A stretch of DNA of 64,000 nucleotides from Candidatus Accumulibacter contiguus (GCF_012940005.1 NZ_SPMX01000027.1:1-64000), one strand, 5' to 3'. Counted from the first letter of the stretch, positions 28,173 to 41,802 are shown. Numbers and translations: made by a program. Notes: generated by a model from the sequence alone, not told the origin.

Positions 28173-28604
28173 GTGCTTGAGTACGAGTTTGAGGATTGCG
28201 AACTATGCGAACCGCCGGAAGGCGAAGTGGTGTGGGAAAGCGACCTATGTCGAGTCGTCATGGTTGACGACCCGGATTACCCAGGCTATTGCCGCATCAT
28301 TCCGCACCAGCACCTGCACGAGATGACCGACCTGCCTCAGAAGGAAAGGATGCAGATCATGAACGTGCTATTTGCCGTGGAGAGCGCTGTTCGCACCTTG
28401 TTCCAGCCGGACAAGATCAATCTCGCGAGCCTGGGCAACCAGACGCCGCACGTTCATTGGCACCTGATTCCACGCTGGCGCGACGACAGGCATTTTCCCC
28501 AGCCCGTCTGGGCAATGCCGCAACGGCCGAAGAGCCATCTTGGACCCATGGTGAATAGCCAGCAACTGGGTGAGCAGATCATCGCCGCCCTGCGTACCCG
28601 GTAG
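28173..28604 (+). CDS. HIT family (histidine triad) protein
   Basis: A 143-residue nucleotide-binding protein. The histidine triad is HVHWHLIPRW near residue 97. The start is taken as GTG at 28173 because AAGGAG lies seven bases before it and homology-like sequence begins there (LEYEFEDCELC); the frame runs further upstream to 28026, but that text is low-complexity and unlike a HIT protein. Family members hydrolyse nucleoside phosphoramidates or dinucleotides, and the two close cysteines at the start could bind metal. It is 19 bp upstream of the next gene. Confidence 0.88.
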   Translation: MLEYEFEDCELCEPPEGEVVWESDLCRVVMVDDPDYPGYCRIIPHQHLHEMTDLPQKERMQIMNVLFAVESAVRTLFQPDKINLASLGNQTPHVHWHLIPRWRDDRHFPQPVWAMPQRPKSHLGPMVNSQQLGEQIIAALRTR

Positions 28605-28623
28605 CCTGTAGACAGAGAAGATC

Positions 28624-30228
28624 ATGAATGCAGTTCTTGACAAACGCCCGGTTCCCATGAAGATTTCCAACCTGCAGAGCGGTTTCCAGATTCTCTCGCG
28701 ACTTCCATTGGCCAATTCGCGGCAGGCGGCGCTCGAAATCAACTACTTTCTCGACAGCCTGCTGCAAACGCCACCACAAGGCGAAGTGTATCTGCAACTA
28801 CTCGAACAGACGCGTATTTCACTCTGTTTCATCGAGGAGGAACTCGCCCGCTGCTACATCAACAAGGCACTGCCACTTGGCGACTTCGAGGCGAGCACTT
28901 TTCATCAGGTCGTTGCCACCTGGCTGAAGGCAGCCCGCGCCTACTCACATTGTGCGCAGATGCTGGACAGCGACAGCGACGTGCATGCCGAACGACTCGC
29001 CTTGATCCTGCACCGCTGCATTTTCTACACGGGGATGGTGATCATCGAGCACCATCGCGCCCGTCAAGAGCTGCCGGCAGGGGTGTGGCTGAACCTGCAT
29101 GGGTATTACGCCAGTGCTGAAGAATGGGGCATTGCGACCCTCCCAGTCCCGGATTCTCTCGATTCCCTCGGTCGCAGCAGCCACTGTACTGCCGCTTATA
29201 TCAGCCTGCTCCTTGCAGAATTGGCAAGTCCTTACAGCCTGTCGATTGCTGACATCAGCCTGGTGCGTCGCTGGGTAAGCAATTGGTCGCCGCTGGTGGG
29301 GATGCACCCGGCCGTGGCGGATGAGCCGCTTCCTCCTTTCGTCGTCGACCTGATGCAGGATTGTGGTTTGCGGGCGTCTAGCGAGTGCCTGCAACGAGAA
29401 CATCTGCGTCGCCTCGACACCTCTCGCCTGGTGAGCCAGCTCAATCAGGTGAAAAGGCAGTTGCAGCAACGAATCCCGCCAGCACAGCTCGGCCTCGGTG
29501 AAGATTGCACTGCTGCGCAGTGTCATCGACTGCTCAATCGTCTCTACAAACCGTGGTGCATGTTGCGCGCTGCACGCAGGTTTCGCCGCCACAATGCATC
29601 AGGTACTTCCAAAGTCTCTACGGGGTTTTCGGCAATGCACTACCACATCTCCGGAAAGGAGTTCCAGCAGCCGGAGGTTGCCAGCATCTATTCTCGCCAG
29701 GAATTCGAAAGTTTGTTTGCCTTCCGCCACATGCTTGACCCGACACAGATGCTGGAGGTTCGCCAGGTACAGCTTGGCTTTGGCTTCGACACCTGGGAAG
29801 TGCTTGACCAGTGCGCGAATGGCTTTCGCCTGCTACGCTCGGTCGTCGGCAAGAAAGTCGAGCCGGGGCAGCTGCTGTCCATCTGCCCGCATGACGGCAA
29901 CTCGCATCTGCTGGCACAGGTGGCGTGGCTGATGCAGGAAGAAGGGGGCAGTCTGATTGCTGGTATCGCCGCTCTGCCTGGCAAACCACAGGCGGTAGCT
30001 GCTCGAGGACTGACCTACGAGCCAGGGCGTCAAGATCCCTATCACCGGGCGTTCCTGCTGCCGGCAGTTCCGGCCATCGGCTCGGAGCAGACACTGATTC
30101 TCCCGCCAGGGTGGTATCGACCGGAGCGCCTGCTGGAGGTCTACACGGAAAACCTGATGCAAGTGAGGTTACAACGCCTGGTGGCGGATGGCGCAGACTT
30201 TGAGAGGGTGAGTTTTATCGTTGTTTGA
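28624..30228 (+). CDS. conserved hypothetical protein, 534 residues
   Basis: I do not recognise this family. The N-terminal half (1-330) looks all-helical with many Leu/Ala and HC/CF pairs. It has no signal peptide and no clear membrane segment, so it is probably cytoplasmic. The C-terminal 200 residues are richer in beta-type sequence (VRQVQLGFGFDTWEVLDQ, GFRLLRSVVGKKVEPGQLLS, then LPPGWYRPERLLEVYT). The C-terminal part is the size of a PilZ-like or other small beta domain, but lacks the RxxxR and D/NxSxxG motifs of c-di-GMP-binding PilZ. It starts with AGAGAAGATC ahead of ATG; a second ATG is at 28660. A regulatory or adaptor role is plausible but unproven. Confidence 0.7.
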   Translation: MNAVLDKRPVPMKISNLQSGFQILSRLPLANSRQAALEINYFLDSLLQTPPQGEVYLQLLEQTRISLCFIEEELARCYINKALPLGDFEASTFHQVVATWLKAARAYSHCAQMLDSDSDVHAERLALILHRCIFYTGMVIIEHHRARQELPAGVWLNLHGYYASAEEWGIATLPVPDSLDSLGRSSHCTAAYISLLLAELASPYSLSIADISLVRRWVSNWSPLVGMHPAVADEPLPPFVVDLMQDCGLRASSECLQREHLRRLDTSRLVSQLNQVKRQLQQRIPPAQLGLGEDCTAAQCHRLLNRLYKPWCMLRAARRFRRHNASGTSKVSTGFSAMHYHISGKEFQQPEVASIYSRQEFESLFAFRHMLDPTQMLEVRQVQLGFGFDTWEVLDQCANGFRLLRSVVGKKVEPGQLLSICPHDGNSHLLAQVAWLMQEEGGSLIAGIAALPGKPQAVAARGLTYEPGRQDPYHRAFLLPAVPAIGSEQTLILPPGWYRPERLLEVYTENLMQVRLQRLVADGADFERVSFIVV

Positions 30229-30327
30229 GGGTGACCGCCGCCGAGCACTGCGCGGCATGGCAGGCTGCCGAGGTGATCAAAGTGATTTTGCGTTATGATG
30301 TGTCGTCAAATCAACGCAGAGGCACCC

Positions 30328-30753
30328 ATGGCCGGCCTGGACGAAACCACGAAGACCCCCACCGAGATCAAACTGCACCAGAAGTCCCGCATCATTGAAT
30401 TGAGCTTCGAGGGCGGTGAACATTTCGAACTGAGTTACGAATTCCTGCGGGTGTTTACGCCTTCTGCCGAGGCACGCGGTCATGGACCAGGGCAGGAGGT
30501 TCTGCAGGTTGGCAAGCGCGACGTCGGTATTGACCGGATCGAGGCGGTTGGCAACTATGCCATCAGACCGGTATTTTCGGACGGCCACGACAGCGGGCTG
30601 TACTCATGGGATCTGCTCTACCATCTGGGCGTCAATCGCGACCAGCTATGGCAGGCGTATCTGAAGCGCCTGCAGCAGGAAAACGGCAGCCGTGACCCCA
30701 GGGAAATCCCTGCGCTCGCTATCAAGACCCACGGCGCTTGCGGCAAGCATTGA
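30328..30753 (+). CDS. DUF971 (GBBH-N-like) domain protein
   Basis: A 141-residue protein with the DUF971 layout: EIKLHQKSRIIELSFEGGEHFELSYEFLRVF, DVGIDRIEAVGNYAIRPVFSDGHDSGLYSWDLLY. The domain also forms the N terminus of gamma-butyrobetaine hydroxylases, and stand-alone forms are linked with Fe-S/ubiquinone genes. The start is placed at ATG 30328 (AGAGG upstream) because the longer frame to 30295 adds unconvincing residues. It is 27 bp upstream of ubiE. Confidence 0.85.
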   Translation: MAGLDETTKTPTEIKLHQKSRIIELSFEGGEHFELSYEFLRVFTPSAEARGHGPGQEVLQVGKRDVGIDRIEAVGNYAIRPVFSDGHDSGLYSWDLLYHLGVNRDQLWQAYLKRLQQENGSRDPREIPALAIKTHGACGKH

Positions 30754-30780
30754 TCCAACCCGATTCATCCTCTCCATATC

Positions 30781-31524
30781 ATGATGAACGAGCGAAATAC
30801 GACCCACTTTGGCTATCAGGAAGTCGCTGAAGAGGAAAAGGCACGTCATGTTGCCGGGGTCTTCGACTCTGTCGCAGAGCGTTACGACCTGATGAATGAT
30901 CTGATGTCGGGCGGCCTCCACCGCTTCTGGAAAGCGTTTGCGATCGCCAAGAGTGGCGTTCGCGAAGGCTGGCGTGTGCTCGATGTGGCTGGCGGTACCG
31001 GCGACCTGGCACTGGCTTTCGCCAGGAAGCTCGGCGGCCGAGGACAGATCTGGCTCACGGACATCAACAACGCCATGCTGGCTCGCGGTCGAGATCGACT
31101 CTGCGACCAGGGATTGATCGTCCCGGTTGTACAGTGCGATGCCGAGAGGCTGCCATTTCCCGATGATTATTTCGATTGTGTGTCGGTTGCCTTTGGCCTG
31201 CGCAACATGACGCACAAGCCTCAGGCGCTGGCCGAAATGCGACGCGTACTCAGGCCGGGAGGGCGCTTGCTGGTGCTCGAGTTTTCGCAGATATGGAAAC
31301 CTCTGGCAGCCGCGTACGATTTTTATTCGTTCCATGTGATCCCGCGTCTAGGGCAGATGATTACCCACGACGAGGCGAGCTACCGCTACCTGGCAGAGTC
31401 GATTCGCGTGCATCCGGATCAGGAGGCGCTGAAGTTGTTGATGGAACAAGCCGGACTGGAGCAGGTCGAATATTACAATCTGGCGCTGGGTGTTGTCGCC
31501 CTGCACCTTGGTTTCAAGTTTTGA
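30781..31524 (+). CDS. ubiE: ubiquinone/menaquinone C-methyltransferase UbiE
   Basis: SAM-dependent C-methyltransferase of ubiquinone (and menaquinone) biosynthesis. The 247 residues open [21 protein letters not shown], then [22 protein letters not shown], with the SAM-binding loop [11 protein letters not shown] and the family motif FGLRNMTHK. Length and motifs are those of UbiE. It begins ATGATG with no strong Shine-Dalgarno. It is followed by a Tim44-like gene and ubiJ on the same strand, so the cluster serves quinone assembly. Confidence 0.95.
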   Translation: MMNERNTTHFGYQEVAEEEKARHVAGVFDSVAERYDLMNDLMSGGLHRFWKAFAIAKSGVREGWRVLDVAGGTGDLALAFARKLGGRGQIWLTDINNAMLARGRDRLCDQGLIVPVVQCDAERLPFPDDYFDCVSVAFGLRNMTHKPQALAEMRRVLRPGGRLLVLEFSQIWKPLAAAYDFYSFHVIPRLGQMITHDEASYRYLAESIRVHPDQEALKLLMEQAGLEQVEYYNLALGVVALHLGFKF

Positions 31525-31540
31525 GTGGAGAGATGAACGG

Positions 31541-32419
31541 ATGAAAAATATTCTGTTGGCCCTGGCTGTCGGTGTATTGAGCCTTGGTCTTGCGGCCGGA
31601 GATGCTGAAGCGAAGAGACTGGGGGGCGGCCGTTCGACCGGGATGCAGCGCGATACCGTGACCCAGCGGCAGGCAACGCCGCCTCAGAATGCAGCGCCGG
31701 CAGCACCTGCTGCCGCGACTGCACCAGCAGCAGCACCCAAGCGTAACTGGATGGGTCCATTGGCGGGTCTGGCAGCCGGCCTCGGCATTGCCGCACTCTT
31801 ATCTCACTTCGGTATGGGTGAGGGCATGGCCAATTTCCTGATGATCGCCTTATTGTTGCTGGGGGCGGTTCTCGTCTTCAAATTGCTGTTTCGTCGCAAG
31901 GGGACGCTCCCGGATTCTCAACCACTACAGTATGCCGGGGCAGGTGCAGGCATGCCGCCCACGCTACCGAGCCACTCTCAGCAAGGCTTTCCGGCTGTGG
32001 GCATGCCTCCGGTCAGCTCTGTCCCGCCGACGTCGGCCAACATTCCGGCGGGCTTTGACGTGGACGGCTTCCTGCGGGTGGCCAGGCTGAATTTCATTCG
32101 CCTGCAGGCTGCCAACGACGCAGGAAATCTCGACGACATACGAGAGTTCGTGACTCCCGAGATGTTTGCAGAAATCAAGTTGCAGTTCGACGAAAGAGGG
32201 AAGGCAACGCAGCAGCAAACGGATGTCGTAACGCTCAACGCCGAGCTACTGGAGGTCGTCACCGATGCCAACCGGCACGTCGCCAGCGTGCGCTTCAACG
32301 GCATGATCCGCGAAGAAGCGGGTGCGGTAGCTGCACCTTTCGATGAGGTCTGGAACCTTACGAAAGCCCTTGACGGTTCGACGGGCTGGGTTATCGCCGG
32401 TATCCAGCAACTGTCCTGA
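31541..32419 (+). CDS. Tim44-like domain inner-membrane protein
   Basis: A 292-residue protein. Residues 1-25 form a signal or anchor segment, a Pro/Ala-rich linker with repeated AAP follows (about 45-65), and two hydrophobic stretches lie about 70-115. A C-terminal Tim44/MRP-L45-type domain (about 175-292) carries LNFIRLQAANDAGNLDDIREFVTPEMFAEIK. The start ATG 31541 is chosen for GGAGAG upstream and for the signal-like N terminus; the gene starts just after the ubiE stop. In related betaproteobacteria this gene regularly sits between ubiE and ubiJ. Its function is unknown; membrane anchoring of the quinone complex is an inference. Confidence 0.85.
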   Translation: MKNILLALAVGVLSLGLAAGDAEAKRLGGGRSTGMQRDTVTQRQATPPQNAAPAAPAAATAPAAAPKRNWMGPLAGLAAGLGIAALLSHFGMGEGMANFLMIALLLLGAVLVFKLLFRRKGTLPDSQPLQYAGAGAGMPPTLPSHSQQGFPAVGMPPVSSVPPTSANIPAGFDVDGFLRVARLNFIRLQAANDAGNLDDIREFVTPEMFAEIKLQFDERGKATQQQTDVVTLNAELLEVVTDANRHVASVRFNGMIREEAGAVAAPFDEVWNLTKALDGSTGWVIAGIQQLS

Positions 32420-32426
32420 TCGAATT

Positions 32427-32999
32427 ATGCTGGCCCGGCCTGCGCTCGCACTCGTCAATCACCTGTTGCGGGGAGAGGCCTGGGCGCGCGATCGACTGAT
32501 CGGCTTTGCTGGAAAAACCGCTCTCCTGCAATTCGGTAGCGGCACCCTGCTGGTCAGGATCGGCGATGAGGGCTTGCTCGAAGCCGGGGCAGCAGGCACA
32601 CCGGCGACGGTCAGCATCACTCTCCCCGGTGACGCGCCCGCGCTGGCCTTGACCGACAAGGCCTCTTTGCTCTCTTCAGCGACCATTTCTGGCTCTGCGG
32701 ATCTGGCAGAGACCCTGGGCTTCGTTTTTCGCAACCTGCGCTGGGATATCGAGCATGATTTGTCGCAAATGCTGGGCGATGTGCTGGCTCGTCGCAGCCT
32801 CCAGTTTGCGAAGCATTTGGGACAATGGCAGCTGGTCGCTGCCAGGAGGTTGGCGATCGGTGTGTCCGAGTACCTGACTGAAGAGGACGCAGCCATCGTG
32901 CGCCGCAGAGAAATCGAAAAGTTTTCTCTGGAGGTGGACGTGTTGCATGATGACTGTTTGCGCCTGGAAAAAAGGCTGGCGCATGTGGAACTGGGTTAG
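32427..32999 (+). CDS. ubiJ: UbiJ-like SCP2-domain ubiquinone biosynthesis accessory factor
   Basis: A 190-residue protein of the UbiJ/SCP2 type: a sterol-carrier-like domain (about 20-110, GKTALLQFGSGTLLVRI, SATISGSADLAETLG) then a helical C terminus (AVLSEYLTEED-like ending). UbiJ binds lipid intermediates and holds the aerobic ubiquinone complex together with UbiK. The ATG at 32427 lies seven bases after the Tim44-like gene. In many relatives ubiB follows, but here the next gene is the converging atpC. Confidence 0.85.
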   Translation: MLARPALALVNHLLRGEAWARDRLIGFAGKTALLQFGSGTLLVRIGDEGLLEAGAAGTPATVSITLPGDAPALALTDKASLLSSATISGSADLAETLGFVFRNLRWDIEHDLSQMLGDVLARRSLQFAKHLGQWQLVAARRLAIGVSEYLTEEDAAIVRRREIEKFSLEVDVLHDDCLRLEKRLAHVELG

Positions 33000-33037
33000 A
33001 ACTAGAATACTCTGGCCGCGCTCCAGGTCGTGGACAG

Positions 33038-33068
33038 AAAAAAAAGCAGCCGTCCGGCTGCTTTTTTT
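33038..33068. terminator. bidirectional intrinsic terminator between ubiJ and atpC
   Basis: The stem GCAGCC/GGCTGC is flanked by an A-run (33038-33045) and a T-run (33062-33068), giving a U-tract in either direction. It sits between the converging ubiJ and atpC genes and would end both operons. Confidence 0.88.
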
Positions 33069-33089
33069 CACGAGTCACAAGTGGGTCAC

Positions 33090-33512
33090 TTAGTGACGTT
33101 TGCGTAGTCTCTTGATTGCCTGCAACTGAGCAACCGCTTGCGCCAGCTCCGCTTCGGCGGTAGCCAGCCCAACCTCTGAAGAGCGATTCTTGAGTGCTTC
33201 TTCGGCGCGACGCTTGGATTCCATTGCCTTGGCTTCGTCGAGGTCGTGCGCACGGATCGCCGTGTCTGCCAGGACCGTAATCAACGCTGGCTGCACTTCC
33301 AACATCCCGCCCGAGACGTAAACCATTTCGTACTCGTCGCGATCCGGAACTTTCAGACGAACGGTCCCCGGCCTGATGCGGGTCAACAGCGGCGTGTGCC
33401 GCGGATAGATTCCGAGTTCGCCGGCCTCACCCGGAAAGACCGCGAAGTCCGTTTCGCCGGAAAAGATCAATTCCTCGGCGCTGACGACGTCAACATGTAC
33501 TCTGATTGCCAT
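33090..33512 (-). CDS. atpC: ATP synthase F1 epsilon subunit
   Basis: A 140-residue central-stalk subunit that couples rotor to catalytic head and inhibits ATP hydrolysis. The sequence has the beta-sandwich opening [16 protein letters not shown], the motif [13 protein letters not shown] and the two-helix C terminus. The start ATG 33512 has AAGGAAA upstream and matches the family N terminus; the frame runs further but without homology. It is the last gene of the atp operon, ahead of the terminator. Confidence 0.95.
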   Translation of the reverse strand: MAIRVHVDVVSAEELIFSGETDFAVFPGEAGELGIYPRHTPLLTRIRPGTVRLKVPDRDEYEMVYVSGGMLEVQPALITVLADTAIRAHDLDEAKAMESKRRAEEALKNRSSEVGLATAEAELAQAVAQLQAIKRLRKRH

Positions 33513-33580
33513 GGTTTTTCCTTGCTGGGCCGTATCCCAGGCGCGTAGGGCGCCCGGAAACGACATTTGCTCCTGCTAGA

Positions 33581-35882
<2,302 letters not shown>

Positions 35883-35900
35883 GGCAATCTCCTCGATCGA

Positions 35901-37439
35901 TCAGGCCAGCGTGGCCTTGAATTCCTCAATCGCCTTGGTGAGCTTCTGCTCAGTATCAGCGTCAAGATCCTTGGTAGTTTCGATCCTGGTGACGAGGTCG
36001 GCGTACTTCTGTTTGATGAAGCCGTGCATCTGCTTCTCGGTAGCAAGCGCCTTCTTCACTTCAACATCGTCGAAAAGACCCTTGTTCACCGCTTGCAGGG
36101 TAATCGCCATCTCGGAAATGGACAAGGGCGAATACTGCGGCTGTTTCATCAGTTCGGTGACCAAACGGCCACGGTCCAGCTGCTTGCGGGTCGCTTCGTC
36201 GAGATCCGAGGCAAACTGCGCAAAGGCTGCCAGTTCACGATACTGGGCAAGCGCCAGACGGACACCACCGCCAAGTTTTTTGATGACCTTGGTCTGGGCC
36301 GCACCACCGACGCGCGAAACCGAGATACCGGCATCGATGGCCGGCCGGACGCCGGCATTGAAGAGATCGGTGTCCAGGAAGATCTGGCCGTCGGTAATCG
36401 AGATGACGTTGGTCGGAACGAAGGCAGAGACGTCACCCGCCTGTGTCTCGATGACCGGCAAGGCCGTCAGCGATCCGGTCTTGCCCTTCACTTCACCATT
36501 GGTAAACTTCTCAACCCATTCTTCGGAAACACGGGCTGCGCGCTCAAGCAGACGGGAGTGCAGGTAGAACACGTCGCCGGGGTAGGCTTCACGTCCTGGT
36601 GGGCGGCGCAGAAGCAGGGAAACCTGACGGTAAGCCCACGCCTGCTTGGTCAAATCGTCATAGATGATGAGCGCGTCCTGTCCGCGGTCACGGAAGTACT
36701 CGCCCATGGTGCAACCAGAGTAGGGAGCGATGTACTGCAAGGCAGCAGATTCGGAAGCAGTAGCGGCAACGATGATGGTATATTCCATCGCGCCGTTTTC
36801 TTCGAGCTTGCGTACGACGTTGGCCACCGTTGAAGCTTTTTGACCGATCGCGACGTAGATGCAGATCAGGTTCTGGCCTTTCTGGTTGATGATCGTGTCT
36901 ACGGCCACCGCGGTCTTGCCGGTCTGCCGGTCGCCAATGATCAACTCGCGCTGACCGCGCCCGATTGGCACCATTGCATCGATCGATTTGAGCCCCGTCT
37001 GGACTGGCTGTGAAACCGACTTGCGCCAGATGACCCCAGGTGCGACTTTTTCGATCTTGTCGGTCAGCTTGTTGTTTACGGGACCTTTGCCGTCGATCGG
37101 CTGGCCCAGTGAATTCACCACCCGGCCGAGAAGCTCCGGACCCACCGGAACCTCGAGAATGCGACCGGTGGTCTGGACGGTATCGCCTTCGCTGATTTGC
37201 TCGTATTCACCGAGAACCACCGCGCCAACCGAGTCGCGGTCAAGGTTCAGGGCCATGCCGAAAGTATTGCCCGGAAACTCGAGCATTTCTCCCTGCATGA
37301 CGTCGGTCAGGCCGTAAACACGGCAGATACCATCGGTCACCGAAACGACGGTGCCCTGGGTGCGCAGATCGGCGCTGATTGCAAGATTTTCGATCTTGCT
37401 CTTGATCAGTTCGCTGATTTCGGAAGGATTCAACTGCAT
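35901..37439 (-). CDS. atpA: ATP synthase F1 alpha subunit
   Basis: Non-catalytic nucleotide-binding subunit, 512 residues: Walker [14 protein letters not shown], and the conserved [19 protein letters not shown] region is present. The ATG at 37439 starts [18 protein letters not shown] longer frame overlaps atpH and is not used. It follows atpH by about ten bases. Confidence 0.97.
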   Translation of the reverse strand: MQLNPSEISELIKSKIENLAISADLRTQGTVVSVTDGICRVYGLTDVMQGEMLEFPGNTFGMALNLDRDSVGAVVLGEYEQISEGDTVQTTGRILEVPVGPELLGRVVNSLGQPIDGKGPVNNKLTDKIEKVAPGVIWRKSVSQPVQTGLKSIDAMVPIGRGQRELIIGDRQTGKTAVAVDTIINQKGQNLICIYVAIGQKASTVANVVRKLEENGAMEYTIIVAATASESAALQYIAPYSGCTMGEYFRDRGQDALIIYDDLTKQAWAYRQVSLLLRRPPGREAYPGDVFYLHSRLLERAARVSEEWVEKFTNGEVKGKTGSLTALPVIETQAGDVSAFVPTNVISITDGQIFLDTDLFNAGVRPAIDAGISVSRVGGAAQTKVIKKLGGGVRLALAQYRELAAFAQFASDLDEATRKQLDRGRLVTELMKQPQYSPLSISEMAITLQAVNKGLFDDVEVKKALATEKQMHGFIKQKYADLVTRIETTKDLDADTEQKLTKAIEEFKATLA

Positions 37440-37449
37440 GGAAATTCTC

Positions 37450-37986
37450 CTAGTTCTTGAGCGCCAACCGCAGGCTCTCCAATTTTCCGCGTACGGAGGT
37501 ATCGAGAACCTGGTCGCCAACCACAATCTTGACGCCGCCGATCAGCGATTGATCGACGACCACTTCGGCAGTCAGCCGGGTCTTGAAGCGCGCTTCCAGG
37601 TCCTCGATCAGCGCCTTGCGCTGCGCATCGTCAACAGGAAAGGCGCTGTAGATCGTGGCTTCCCTGACGCCTTCCTGGGCAGCTTTCAGCTCCTCGAAGA
37701 GACCGGCGATTTCCGGCAAGGCGGCAAGCCGCTCATTGCTGGCGAGGACCTCGATCAGATTGGCCTCGCCGCCTTCCAGCGCCTTGCCAACCAGCGACTT
37801 GAAGAGCGCACTCTTCTGCGTGGCGGACAGCTCGGGGTTGCCGATGCAGGAACGCATCTGCTCGTCCGTGGCGATGGCAGAAAGTAGCGACAAGCGCTCG
37901 GACCAGGCCGCAAGCGCCTTGTTTTCCAGTGCGATGCGAAAAACCGCTTCAGCGTAAGGGCGCGCGATGGTAACGAGTTCAGCCAT
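37450..37986 (-). CDS. atpH: ATP synthase delta subunit
   Basis: Peripheral-stalk subunit, 178 residues, starting [19 protein letters not shown] and ending in the beta/alpha C-terminal part [28 protein letters not shown]. These are the standard OSCP/delta signatures. The upstream extension to 38040 is rejected as it overlaps atpF. Confidence 0.95.
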   Translation of the reverse strand: MAELVTIARPYAEAVFRIALENKALAAWSERLSLLSAIATDEQMRSCIGNPELSATQKSALFKSLVGKALEGGEANLIEVLASNERLAALPEIAGLFEELKAAQEGVREATIYSAFPVDDAQRKALIEDLEARFKTRLTAEVVVDQSLIGGVKIVVGDQVLDTSVRGKLESLRLALKN

Positions 37987-37990
37987 GATG

Positions 37991-38461
37991 TTAGAGTTCC
38001 TGCTTGAGCGCGACCAGCATTTCGGCATGCGCCCTGGCATCGACCTCGCGCTTCAGGATGCGCTCGGCACCGGCGACGGCAAGGTCGGCGACACGGCCAC
38101 GCAGCTCGGCCCTGGCTTGCTCCACTTGCTGGGCAATCTCGGCCCTGCCCGACGCGACCACCTTGTCGGCTTCCACCTTGGCCACCAGCTTCGCCTCTTC
38201 GACCATCTGTGCGCCGCGCTTTTCGGCAGCAGCAATGATTTCGGCAGCCTTTGCCTTGGCGTCGCGCAGGGCATCTGCGGAACGTTTGCCGGCAAGCTCC
38301 AGTTCATGCTTCCCGCGCTCGCCAGCGGCAAGCCCGTCAGCGATCAGTTTTTGGCGATCAGCCATGGCCTTGGCCAGCGGTGGCCAGACGTATTTCATGG
38401 TGATCCAGATGAAGACGCCAAACCAGATCGCTTCGCCAATCAACGTTGCGTTGATATTCAC
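37991..38461 (-). CDS. atpF: ATP synthase Fo b subunit
   Basis: Peripheral stalk, 156 residues: one N-terminal membrane helix (ATLIGEAIWFGVFIWITMKYV) then a long charged helix rich in Ala, Glu and Lys that dimerises along the stalk. It lies between atpE and atpH. Confidence 0.95.
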   Translation of the reverse strand: MNINATLIGEAIWFGVFIWITMKYVWPPLAKAMADRQKLIADGLAAGERGKHELELAGKRSADALRDAKAKAAEIIAAAEKRGAQMVEEAKLVAKVEADKVVASGRAEIAQQVEQARAELRGRVADLAVAGAERILKREVDARAHAEMLVALKQEL

Positions 38462-38496
38462 GCTAACCTCCTGTTAAGAGTTAGTCCGAAAAGCGA

Positions 38497-38775
<279 letters not shown>

Positions 38776-38849
38776 CTAGTAAAACATGCTAAATGGGTTA
38801 AACGAAGACAACGTGAATCAAACCTGCAACAAAGAAGGGCTGTCGGCCA

Positions 38850-39994
<1,145 letters not shown>

Positions 39995-40018
39995 GGCTAG
40001 CCCCTCCAAAACACGAGC

Positions 40019-40047
40019 AGGATACCAGACTCACATTGAGGAATCAA
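40019..40047 (-). promoter_or_regulatory. sigma-70 promoter of the atp operon
   Basis: On the minus strand, TTGATT (40047-40042), 17 bases, then TATCCT (40024-40019). Transcription would start at about 40012, giving a very short leader before the atpI Shine-Dalgarno. Confidence 0.7.
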
Positions 40048-40140
40048 ACCGCAACTGCAAAAAAAGTTTGAATTCCTCGACAGCATCTGCCCTGCAGCCA
40101 GGATCGGCGAGTCCTGGACAGGCTTTCATGGTGCGGCGCA

Positions 40141-40980
40141 TCAATGGCGCAGGCGCTGTAAGATGCCTTCGAGTTGATCGAGATCGCCGAACTCGATCAG
40201 CACCTTTCCAGCCCCTCGTTTATTCGAACGTATTGCCACCTGCGCACCGAGCAGGTCAGCCAGTTCCTCCTGCAGGCGCAGCACATCGCGATCCGGCCTG
40301 TTCGGCGTCGCCTCTTTCGGTGCTTTGAGGGCGAACTGAACCAGGCGTTCGGTTTCGCGTACCGACAAACCCTTCTGTACTACCCGTTGCGCCAACTGGA
40401 TCTGTTGCGCACCCGCCAGCGGGAGGAGGGCGCGCGCATGCCCCATGTCGATTTCCCCGCGCATCAGGAGTTCCTGTGCTGGTGCTGCCAACTGCAGCAA
40501 ACGCAGCAGATTCGATGCCGCCGGTCGTGATCGTCCAACGGCATCGGCTGCCTGCTGGTGAGTCATCGAGAACTCATCGATCAATCGCTGCAGGCCAAGC
40601 GCTTCCTCGAGCGGGTTGAGATCTTCGCGCTGAATATTCTCGATCAACGCCATGGCCAGCGCGGCTTCGTCCGGAATGTCCCGGATCAGGGTGGACACCT
40701 CGGTCAGTCCGGCCATCTGCGCCGCTCGCCAGCGCCTTTCGCCGGCAATGATCTCGTAGCGATCGTCGCTGACTGGCCGTACGAGAATCGGCTGCATCAG
40801 TCCCTGCACCCGGATCGAGGCCGCCAGTTCTTCGAGCGAAGCGCTGTCCATGCGCGTACGCGGCTGATACTTGCCCGGCTGGAGATGACCGACCGGCAGC
40901 GTTCTTTGCTGTTCCCTGCTCTGAACGTCGTTATCCGCCAACAGGGCGTCGAGGCCACGCCCCAGACCTTTCAGTTTCAT
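40141..40980 (-). CDS. parB: chromosome-partitioning protein ParB
   Basis: A 279-residue CTP-dependent DNA clamp that binds parS. The MKLKGLGRGLDALL opening is typical. A ParB/Srx nuclease-like domain carries GERRWRAAQ, then a helix-turn-helix (MTHQQAADAVGRSRPAASNLLRLL) and a C-terminal dimer domain follow. The ATG at 40980 overlaps the parA TGA as ATGA. I did not find a full parS consensus in this part of the window. Confidence 0.94.
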   Translation of the reverse strand: MKLKGLGRGLDALLADNDVQSREQQRTLPVGHLQPGKYQPRTRMDSASLEELAASIRVQGLMQPILVRPVSDDRYEIIAGERRWRAAQMAGLTEVSTLIRDIPDEAALAMALIENIQREDLNPLEEALGLQRLIDEFSMTHQQAADAVGRSRPAASNLLRLLQLAAPAQELLMRGEIDMGHARALLPLAGAQQIQLAQRVVQKGLSVRETERLVQFALKAPKEATPNRPDRDVLRLQEELADLLGAQVAIRSNKRGAGKVLIEFGDLDQLEGILQRLRH

Positions 40981-41789
40981 GGCCCCACTCCAGCCCCTGC
41001 AAGCGCCGCGGTCACAGCACCTACGCTGCCGGCTTGCCGATCGAGAATCTCCCGCGCCAGCAAGAGATACGCTTGCGCACCTTTCGATCCGCGGTCGAAA
41101 GCAATCACCGGCTTGCCGTAGGACGGTGCCTCGGCCAGACGTACATTGCGTGGAATGATCGTCCGATAGACCTTCGGACCGAAGTGTCCTTCCAGTTCGC
41201 GGGAGACCTGCAGGGTCAGCGTCGATCGCGGGTCGTACATGGTCCGTAGCAGACCCTCGATCTCGAGCACCGGATTCAGTTTGGCACGCACCTTCTTCAG
41301 TGTCGCAACCAGGTCTGTCAGGCCTTCCAGAGCGTAGTACTCGCACTGCATCGGAATCATCACGGTATCGGCAGCGACCAGCCCGTTGACCGTCAGCAGA
41401 TTCAACGCCGGCGGGCAATCCATGATAATGAAGTCAAAGTCGCCACGGATGTCGGCGAGCGCGTCGCGCAACCGATATTCGCGCTGTCCGAGATCGATCA
41501 GATCGATCTCGGCACCCGCCAGTTCGCGATTCGCAGGCATCAGGTCGAAGCCGAATGCGGTTCGCAGGCAGGCGCTTCGCATCGTCGATCGGCCAATCAG
41601 AATCTGGTAGACCGTCGACAGCGCTTCGCTCTTGACGACGCCGCAGCCGGTCGTGGCGTTGCCCTGCGGATCCAGGTCGATCAGCAACACGCGCTGGCCG
41701 ACCTCGGCGAGACAGGCCGCGAGATTGACGGCCGTCGTCGTTTTGCCGACGCCACCTTTTTGATTGGTTACCGCGAGTATTCTTGCCAA
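40977..41789 (-). CDS. parA: chromosome-partitioning ATPase ParA (Soj)
   Basis: A 270-residue Walker-type ATPase: deviant Walker A KGGVGKTTTAVNLA (about 11-23), Walker A' and B region (FDFIIMDCPPALN), typical of chromosomal ParA. It partners with ParB and lies directly downstream of rsmG (13 bp). Confidence 0.94.
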   Translation of the reverse strand: MARILAVTNQKGGVGKTTTAVNLAACLAEVGQRVLLIDLDPQGNATTGCGVVKSEALSTVYQILIGRSTMRSACLRTAFGFDLMPANRELAGAEIDLIDLGQREYRLRDALADIRGDFDFIIMDCPPALNLLTVNGLVAADTVMIPMQCEYYALEGLTDLVATLKKVRAKLNPVLEIEGLLRTMYDPRSTLTLQVSRELEGHFGPKVYRTIIPRNVRLAEAPSYGKPVIAFDRGSKGAQAYLLLAREILDRQAGSVGAVTAALAGAGVGP

Positions 41790-41802
41790 ATCGACTTTCT
41801 CC

